From: Frateuria_A sp035944355
Lineage (GTDB): Bacteria > Pseudomonadota > Gammaproteobacteria > Xanthomonadales > Rhodanobacteraceae
DNA length: 64,000 bases
NCBI RefSeq assembly: GCF_035944355.1
Contig: NZ_DASZBH010000016.1
Span: 372,001 to 436,000 of the forward strand
Reading direction: 5' to 3'
Shown here: positions 58,972-64,000 of the stretch, piece by piece
Layout of the letters: every line of letters begins with the position of its first letter
How positions within the stretch are numbered: the first letter of the stretch is position 1
Translations under genes and position numbers: made by a program
Notes under the pieces: generated by a model
Database searches by the model: none
Told to the model about the DNA's origin: nothing
The model's input: only the letters and a program-made list of their open reading frames with translations

Positions 58972-59187
58972 GCTCGGGTCCTTGCCGCGCCGCCCCGCGC
59001 GGCGCGCATGGGAGCAGCATAGGCACCGCCCCGGGCGGGCACATCGGCACAAGGTCATGCATGCCCGATGGCCCCTGCCCGGAAGGCGCGCCGAAAGGGA
59101 CGACGAAGCGGACGGCCGTTCGCTATCATGGGAAGCCTTGCGGCCGCCATCCCCGGGCGGTGCGCCCCCCAATCCGCAGGAGATCCC

Positions 59188-60975
59188 ATGGCCGACCTCA
59201 AAGAAGCACGCGTCCCCGACATCGGCGGCCACGACAACGTGCCGGTGATCGAAGTGCTGGTGAAGCCCGGTGACCGCGTGGAGAAGGAGCAGAGCCTGAT
59301 CACGCTCGAATCGGACAAGGCCACCATGGAGGTGCCCTCACCCTTCGCCGGCGTGGTGAAGGAGGTCAGGCTAAAGGTGGGCGACGAGGTTTCCGAAGGG
59401 GCGCTGATCGCAACCATCGAAGCCGAAGGCGCCGCCGCCCCGGCACCGGCTCCCGCGCAGGCGCCGCTTTCCAGCCAGCAGGCGAAGGCCGCCGAACCGG
59501 GCTCGGGCAAGGGCGCGGTCGACGAGGCCGCGCCGCAGCCGCCGCCCGCCGCGCCGCCGGCCAGTAGCGGTGGCGGTGGTGGAAGTGGCGGCGGCGTGCG
59601 CGAGGCGCGCGTGCCGGATATCGGCGGCCACGACAACGTCCCGGTGATCGAGGTGCTGGTGAAGGTCGGCGATACGGTCGCCAAGGACCAGAGCCTGATC
59701 ACCCTGGAATCGGACAAGGCCACGATGGAAGTGCCCGCGCCGTTCGCCGGCGTGGTCAGGGAGCTCAAGCTCAAGGTCGGCGACGAGGTGTCCGAGGGCA
59801 GCCTGATCGCCATCCTGGAAACCGCCGGCGAAGCCGGCTCCGCGTCCTCCTCTCCCCGCCGGGGAGAGGGCAGGGGTGAGGGGGCGGCCTCGCCGGATGC
59901 GCAATCCGCCACCGGCCTGCCGGTGAGCCAGGGCGGCCCCAAGGCGGCCGAGCCCCGCACCGTGCAGCCGGGCAACCCACCCGAAGGCGACGTGCGCCCG
60001 CAGGCGCGCCCGCCGTTCGACGGCAAACTGGTGATGCCGGGCGACGCGCCCTACGCCAGCCCGGCGGTCCGCGCCTTCGCGCGCGAGCTGGGCGTGGACA
60101 TCCATCAGGTCAAGGGCTCCGGCCGCGGCGGACGCATCCAGCGCGAGGACGTCAGCACCTACGTCAAGCACGCGCTCGCCTCGGGCGCGCGTCCGGTGCA
60201 GGGTGCGCCGGTGGCCGCCGGCGGCGGGCTCAACCTGCTGCCGTGGCCGAAGGTGGACTTCGCCAAGTTCGGCCCGGTCGAGGAGAAGCCGCTCTCGCGC
60301 ATCCAGAAGATTTCCGGCGCCAATCTGGCGCGCAACTGGGCGATGATCCCGCACGTCACCCAGCACGAAGACGCGGACATCACCGAGCTGGAAGCCTTCC
60401 GCAAGAAGCTCGGCGAAGAGCAAAAATCCGATAAGGGCGGGGACCTCAAGGTCACCCCGCTGGTGTTCCAGATCAAGGCGGTGGTGGCGGCCTTGAAGCA
60501 GTTCCCGCAGTTCAACGCTTCGCTGGACGAGACCGGCGAGAAGCTGGTCCTCAAGAAGTACTTCCACATCGGCATCGCGGTGGACACGCCCGACGGCCTG
60601 GTGGTGCCGGTGATCCGCGACTGCGACCGGAAGGGCCTGCTGGAGCTGGCCCGCGAGCTGGGCGAGATCTCCAAGAAGGCGCGCGAGAAGAAGCTCGGGC
60701 CGGCCGAGATGTCCGGCGGCTGCTTCTCGATCTCCTCGCTGGGCGGCATCGGCGGCACGGCGTTCACGCCGATCGTCAACGCGCCGGAGGTGGCGATCCT
60801 GGGCGTCTCCAAGGCCTCCATCAAGCCGGTGTGGAACGGCAAGGAATTCGCGCCGCGGTTGATCCTGCCGCTGTCGCTCTCCTACGACCATCGCGTGATC
60901 GACGGCGCGCTCGCCGCGCGCTTCGCCGCCTTCCTCGCCAACCAGCTCGGCGACATCCGCCGCCTGCTGCTCTGA
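59188..60975 (+). CDS. aceF: Dihydrolipoyl acetyltransferase E2 of pyruvate dehydrogenase
   Basis: 595 residues with two lipoyl domains (lipoyl lysines Lys44 and Lys177, both in TLESDKATMEVP), a peripheral-subunit-binding domain (ASPAVRAFARELGVDIHQVK, about 290-325), and the catalytic core ending in SLSYDHRVIDGALA with His568. It takes acetyl groups from AceE to CoA. E. coli AceF has three lipoyl domains; the third is effectively on E3 here. Linkers are Ala/Pro/Gly-rich. The second linker contains a REP-like palindrome translated in frame (59845-59890). GCAGGAGA precedes the ATG. It is followed after 13 bp by lpd. Confidence 0.96.
   Translation: MADLKEARVPDIGGHDNVPVIEVLVKPGDRVEKEQSLITLESDKATMEVPSPFAGVVKEVRLKVGDEVSEGALIATIEAEGAAAPAPAPAQAPLSSQQAKAAEPGSGKGAVDEAAPQPPPAAPPASSGGGGGSGGGVREARVPDIGGHDNVPVIEVLVKVGDTVAKDQSLITLESDKATMEVPAPFAGVVRELKLKVGDEVSEGSLIAILETAGEAGSASSSPRRGEGRGEGAASPDAQSATGLPVSQGGPKAAEPRTVQPGNPPEGDVRPQARPPFDGKLVMPGDAPYASPAVRAFARELGVDIHQVKGSGRGGRIQREDVSTYVKHALASGARPVQGAPVAAGGGLNLLPWPKVDFAKFGPVEEKPLSRIQKISGANLARNWAMIPHVTQHEDADITELEAFRKKLGEEQKSDKGGDLKVTPLVFQIKAVVAALKQFPQFNASLDETGEKLVLKKYFHIGIAVDTPDGLVVPVIRDCDRKGLLELARELGEISKKAREKKLGPAEMSGGCFSISSLGGIGGTAFTPIVNAPEVAILGVSKASIKPVWNGKEFAPRLILPLSLSYDHRVIDGALAARFAAFLANQLGDIRRLLL
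59845..59890. repeat. REP-like palindrome translated within the aceF linker
   Basis: CTCTCCCC (59850-59857) pairs with GGGGAGAG (59861-59868) around GCC, followed by a G-rich tail GGCAGGGGTGAGGGGG. It is read in frame as residues about 221-233 (SSSPRRGEGRGEG). The same core and tail occur at lpd 61238-61275 and in the intergenic copy at 35424-35446. Confidence 0.85.
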
Positions 60976-60988
60976 CGGGGGCGCGACC

Positions 60989-62815
60989 ATGGCGAACACG
61001 ATCGAAGTGAAGGTCCCAGACATCGGCGGCCACGACAACGTGCCGGTGATCGAGGTGCTGGTGAAGGCCGGCGACCGCGTGGAGAAGGAACAGAGCCTGA
61101 TCACGCTGGAGTCGGACAAAGCCACGATGGAGGTGCCTTCCAGCGCCGCCGGCGTGGTCAAGGACGTGAAGGTGAAGGTGGGCGACGAGGTATCCGAGGG
61201 CGCGGTGATCCTCACCCTCGAAGCCGAGGCTTCTGCTCCCTCTCCCCTCCGGGGAGAGGGCCGGGGTGAGGGGGCGCCCTCGCGAGAGCCTGGCAACGGA
61301 GCGAACGCATCTACCAACGCTTCCGCAAGCCCCGCACCCTCACCTCAATCCTCTCCCCGGAGGGGAGAGGAGGCAAAAGCGGCAAGCCCCAGCGGCCGCC
61401 AGCCGGACGTTGAGTGCAAGCTGGTGGTCCTGGGCTCCGGCCCCGGCGGCTACACCGCGGCCTTCCGCGCCGCCGACCTGGGCGTCGACACCGTGCTGGT
61501 CGAGCGCTACGCCAGCCTGGGCGGCGTCTGCCTCAACGTCGGCTGCATTCCGTCCAAGGCGCTGCTGCATGCCGCCGCCGTGATCGACGAGGCCGAGGCC
61601 ATGGCCGCGCACGGCGTCAGCTTCGGCAAGCCCACGATCGAGCTGGACAAGCTGCGCAAGTTCAAGGAGCAAGTGGTCGGCAAGCTCACCGGCGGCCTGG
61701 CCGGCATGGCCAAGCAGCGCAAGGTGCGCACGGTGCGGGGTGTGGGTACCTTCGTCTCGCCGCACGAGCTGGAAGTAAAGACGGCCGAAGGCACGAAGCT
61801 GATCCGCTTCGAACAGGCGATCATCGCCGCCGGTTCGCAGGCCGTGCGCCTGCCGATGTTCCCCTGGGACGACGAGCGCGTGATGGACTCCACCGGCGCG
61901 CTGGAGCTCAAGGACATCCCGAAAAAGCTGCTCGTCGTCGGCGGCGGCATCATCGGCCTGGAAATGGCCACGGTGTACGCGGGCCTGGGCAGCGAAGTGA
62001 CCGTGGTCGAGTTCATGGACCAGCTCATCCCGGGCGCCGATGCCGACCTGGTCAAGCCGCTGGCCAAGCGCCTTGCGGCCAAGCTCAAGGGCGTGCACCT
62101 GAAGACGAAGGTCGTCGAGGCCAAGGCCACCAAGAAGGGCATCGAGGTCCGCTACGAGGGCGAGAGCATCCCCGAGACCACCGCGTTCGACCGCGTGCTG
62201 GTGGCGGTCGGTCGTTCGCCCAATGGCAGCAAGATCGGCGCCGACAAGGCCGGTGTCGCAGTGACCGAGCGCGGCTTCATCGACGTCGATACGCAGATGC
62301 GCACCAACGTGCCGCACATCTTCGCCATCGGCGACCTGGTCGGGCAGCCGATGCTGGCGCACAAGGCCACCCATGAGGCGCGCGTGGCGGCCGAGGTGGT
62401 GGCCGGCATGAAGAGCCACTTCGACGCCCGCGTGATCCCGTCGGTGGCCTACACCGATCCGGAGATCGCCTGGGTCGGCGTGACCGAGCGCGAAGCCAAG
62501 GAAAAGGGCCTGAAGATCGGCGTGGGCAAGTTCCCCTGGGCTGCCTCCGGCCGCGCCATCGGCATCGACCGCACCGAGGGTTTCACCAAGCTGCTGTTCG
62601 ACGAGGAAAGCCATCGCGTGGTCGGCGCCGGCATCGTCGGCCCGCATGCGGGCGACCTGATCTCCGAACTGGCGCTGGCCATCGAGATGGGCGCGGAAGC
62701 GGCCGACATCGCGCTGACCATCCATCCGCACCCGACACTGAGCGAGTCGGTGGCGATGGCGGCGGAGGTCTACGAAGGCACCATCACCGACCTGTACATG
62801 CCCAAGAAGAAGTGA
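60989..62815 (+). CDS. lpdA: Dihydrolipoyl dehydrogenase E3 with N-terminal lipoyl domain
   Basis: 608 residues. Residues 1-75 are a lipoyl domain (Lys44 in TLESDKATMEVP) nearly identical to those of AceF. Residues about 80-135 are a linker with an inverted pair of REP palindromes. From about 137 the flavoprotein begins: VVLGSGPGGYTAAF, redox pair Cys181 and Cys186 in GGVCLNVGCIPSK, NAD motif VVGGGIIGLEMATVY, and the C-terminal IHPHPTLSESVAMA with the active His/Glu. It reoxidises dihydrolipoyl groups using NAD. A strong terminator follows at 62830. Confidence 0.96.
   Translation: MANTIEVKVPDIGGHDNVPVIEVLVKAGDRVEKEQSLITLESDKATMEVPSSAAGVVKDVKVKVGDEVSEGAVILTLEAEASAPSPLRGEGRGEGAPSREPGNGANASTNASASPAPSPQSSPRRGEEAKAASPSGRQPDVECKLVVLGSGPGGYTAAFRAADLGVDTVLVERYASLGGVCLNVGCIPSKALLHAAAVIDEAEAMAAHGVSFGKPTIELDKLRKFKEQVVGKLTGGLAGMAKQRKVRTVRGVGTFVSPHELEVKTAEGTKLIRFEQAIIAAGSQAVRLPMFPWDDERVMDSTGALELKDIPKKLLVVGGGIIGLEMATVYAGLGSEVTVVEFMDQLIPGADADLVKPLAKRLAAKLKGVHLKTKVVEAKATKKGIEVRYEGESIPETTAFDRVLVAVGRSPNGSKIGADKAGVAVTERGFIDVDTQMRTNVPHIFAIGDLVGQPMLAHKATHEARVAAEVVAGMKSHFDARVIPSVAYTDPEIAWVGVTEREAKEKGLKIGVGKFPWAASGRAIGIDRTEGFTKLLFDEESHRVVGAGIVGPHAGDLISELALAIEMGAEAADIALTIHPHPTLSESVAMAAEVYEGTITDLYMPKKK
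61238..61370. repeat. Inverted REP doublet (BIME-like) translated within the lpdA linker
   Basis: The first palindrome is CCCTCTCCCC (61238-61247) with GGGGAGAGGG (61251-61260), with tail CCGGGGTGAGGGGGC. The second, inverted, is CCTCTCCCC (61350-61358) with GGGGAGAGG (61362-61370), preceded by CACCCTCACCTCAAT. They are separated by about 70 bp. Both are read in frame (PSPLRGEGRGEGAPS and PSPQSSPRRGEEAKA), residues about 84-128, between the lipoyl and catalytic domains. Confidence 0.88.
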
Positions 62816-62829
62816 GCGCGATGCTCGAC

Positions 62830-62863
62830 GGAAAGGCCCGGGTCGTCCCGGGCCTTTCCTTTT
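62830..62863 (+). terminator. Rho-independent terminator of aceF-lpdA
   Basis: A 13-bp perfect stem (62830-62842 with 62847-62859; GGAAAGGCCCGGG) around TCGT is followed by TTTT. It starts 14 bp after the lpdA stop. The complement also offers AAA before the stem, so some effect on the convergent GIY-YIG gene is possible. Confidence 0.93.
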
Positions 62864-62873
62864 GCGCGATCGG

Positions 62874-63182
62874 TCAACGGCGCGCCGGCGGCGGGGGGCC
62901 GTCCTGCTCCAGGTAGGCCAGCTTGCACCCGCGCGGCAGCCGCTTGATCGCCGCCTCGGCCCGCAGGGCGCTCGGCCGGTCCGCACAGCTGCGCCAGCCG
63001 ACCAGGCGCCTGGGCGGGTTGGCCCGCGTGTAGCGCGCGCCGCGTCCGCTGGCGTGGGCTTCGTAGCGGCGCTGCAGGTCGTTGGTGATGCCGGCGTACC
63101 AGGCGCCGTTCGCGCATTCGATCAGGTACAGGCACCACTGGCCGCGCGCAGGCCAGGCGGTGGCGTCCGGATCGCCGTCCAC
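62874..63182 (-). CDS. GIY-YIG nuclease family protein (UPF0213-like)
   Basis: 102 residues read from a GTG at 63182. The GIY-YIG motif is in CLYLIECANGAWYAGITNDL (LYLI ... YAG), followed by the arginine of RRYEAHASGRGARYTRANP and Glu in ALRAEAAIKRLPRG. It resembles stand-alone YhbQ/UPF0213 proteins, presumed DNA endonucleases or repair factors; activity is untested. The upstream ORF continuation is the antisense-frame shadow of the next gene, whose stop is 27 bp away. There is no ATG in the required region. Confidence 0.82.
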   Translation of the reverse strand: MDGDPDATAWPARGQWCLYLIECANGAWYAGITNDLQRRYEAHASGRGARYTRANPPRRLVGWRSCADRPSALRAEAAIKRLPRGCKLAYLEQDGPPPPARR

Positions 63183-63208
63183 GGCGGACGAAGGCTCGCA
63201 GCCCGCGT

Positions 63209-63889
63209 TCAGGCCGAACCGGCTGTGGCAGCGCCATACACCGCCGGCGCGATCCTGCGCGCCGTGCCCTGCAGATGGGAGATCTCCGATGCGAGCATCA
63301 TTTCCATCTGTCGCAACGAAAGCAGGAAGCCATAGGGATCGAGGGCATGGCCGGCCTGCAGGCTGGTCAGGGTATCGACCAGGTGCGGCGCATCGAGCAC
63401 GAGCGTCGAGTCGTGCTGCAGCCAGGTGCCGAGCTCGCGTTCGGCCGTATAGGCCTCCGAATAGCGCTGCAGCGCGCCGGCGTCGATCCAGCCGGCCGAC
63501 TGGTCGGCGACGGCCACGTCCCAGGCGACGGTCGACAGTGTCGGCCAGTTGGCATTGAGCTGATAGTCGGCGCTGCGGGCGTGGATCCGGCGGTTGATTT
63601 CCGAACTGTCGACGCCGGCGGCCAGCGCCGAGGTCACCATGGTGTCGAGGGAGCGCAGCGTGGCCAGCTCCTTCTGGTTGATCGCGGTGGACTGGCCGAT
63701 GGCGTCGATCGCCTGGCGCAGCTCCTCGTCCATGCGCCGGCTGGCTTCGCCCGCCGCATGGCTGTGGTGCGCATGCTCGATCCATGCCTCCAGGCCGAGC
63801 GCGGTCAGGATGCTGAGCACGATCATCAGATAATGCTTGGCGAAGTCCTTGAAGGACTCCAGCCGTACCTTCGGCAGTTCCAGGTGCAT
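63209..63889 (-). CDS. Membrane-anchored hypothetical protein
   Basis: 226 residues: MHLELPKVRLESFKDFAKHY at the start, one hydrophobic helix (LMIVLSILTALGLEAWI, about 21-37), then a helical extracytoplasmic part with DEELRQAIDAIGQSTAINQK and later NWPTLSTVAWDVAVADQSAG. The layout of a short cytoplasmic start, one helix and a long helical outside part recalls DUF6090-like proteins, but I cannot name it. It likely forms an operon with the partial gene upstream (22 bp gap) and the GIY-YIG gene downstream. Confidence 0.72.
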   Translation of the reverse strand: MHLELPKVRLESFKDFAKHYLMIVLSILTALGLEAWIEHAHHSHAAGEASRRMDEELRQAIDAIGQSTAINQKELATLRSLDTMVTSALAAGVDSSEINRRIHARSADYQLNANWPTLSTVAWDVAVADQSAGWIDAGALQRYSEAYTAERELGTWLQHDSTLVLDAPHLVDTLTSLQAGHALDPYGFLLSLRQMEMMLASEISHLQGTARRIAPAVYGAATAGSA

Positions 63890-63910
63890 GGGGTGTCCTT
63901 GTGCAGGCGG

Positions 63911-64000
63911 TCAGTCGCGCGGCGCGACAGTGTCGAACAAGTCGCGCTGGTCGACAAAGCCCTCGCGCTCGACGAAACCAGCCAGGCCGACGCCGACCAG
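63911..64000 (-). CDS. C-terminal end of an unknown protein (partial)
   Basis: Only 29 codons and a TGA (63911-63913) are inside the window, ending VEREGFVDQRDLFDTVAPRD. The start lies beyond the right edge. The codon pattern is coding-like (GC-rich third positions). It is 21 bp upstream of the anchored protein gene, suggesting the same operon. No family can be given. Confidence 0.5.
   Translation of the reverse strand: MVGVGLAGFVEREGFVDQRDLFDTVAPRD

Noticed and set aside
1..64000. tRNA, rRNA, riboswitch or transposase genes
   Set aside because: None seen by eye; short structured RNAs could be missed without a covariance-model search.

Overview
The window looks like a chromosomal segment of a high-GC gammaproteobacterium of the Xanthomonadales/Lysobacterales, most likely Rhodanobacteraceae (a Dyella, Rhodanobacter or Luteibacter relative). 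This rests on overall protein resemblance (RpoH, priA, a DUF3247 protein, an ABC permease/M1 peptidase fusion, a three-domain Grx4 protein, a lipoyl-carrying E3) and on many GC-rich REP-like palindromes. No database search was possible. I saw no rRNA, tRNA, CRISPR array, integrase or transposase, so this reads as core and lineage-specific chromosome, not an island.

Layout. 1-14100 is housekeeping: a partial PKHD-type dioxygenase, heat-shock sigma factor rpoH behind a perfect CIRCE operator, transaldolase, a broken relic of a type II NADH dehydrogenase butted against priA, two inverted DnaA boxes upstream of priA, DUF3667 protein, MATE exporter, sppA, small lipoprotein, SDR, DUF4124, DegV and AMP nucleosidase-like protein. 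14359-22419 is a tight six-gene same-strand cluster with ATGA overlaps: TPP enzyme, enolase-superfamily enzyme, FAD/Fe-S oxidoreductase, PPC/DUF296 protein, sensory-rhodopsin-transducer-like protein and SDR. It is the best candidate here for an undescribed metabolic/sensing module. 22517-35353 holds a glutaredoxin-A-type-rhodanese protein, SGNH hydrolase, aminotransferase, rsgA, a QEGLA metalloprotease-like protein, maeB, two convergent family-2 glycosyltransferases and aceE.

35354-36213 is gene-free and carries a ~570 bp nested inverted repeat with an identical 81-bp outer arm. 36214-49847 is a mixed stretch: two MFS transporters, secreted esterase, Tat-type bicovalent FAD oxidase next to a membrane LytTR regulator, lipoproteins, ferritin-like protein, USP and BrkB. 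50012-53343 groups two DUF2884 paralogues around DUF2383-like, DUF924 and a frameshifted DUF2845-like gene. Then follow MscS, an ABC ATPase with its permease/M1-peptidase fusion, and the aceF-lpd operon, ending at a strong terminator. The end of the window carries a GIY-YIG protein, an anchored protein of unknown function and a partial gene.

How genes work together. aceE (32633) and aceF-lpd (59188-62815) encode the whole pyruvate dehydrogenase complex from two loci 24 kb apart. maeB feeds pyruvate from malate. REP-like palindromes lie between many genes and, unusually, inside the disordered linkers of both aceF and lpd, where they are translated in frame.
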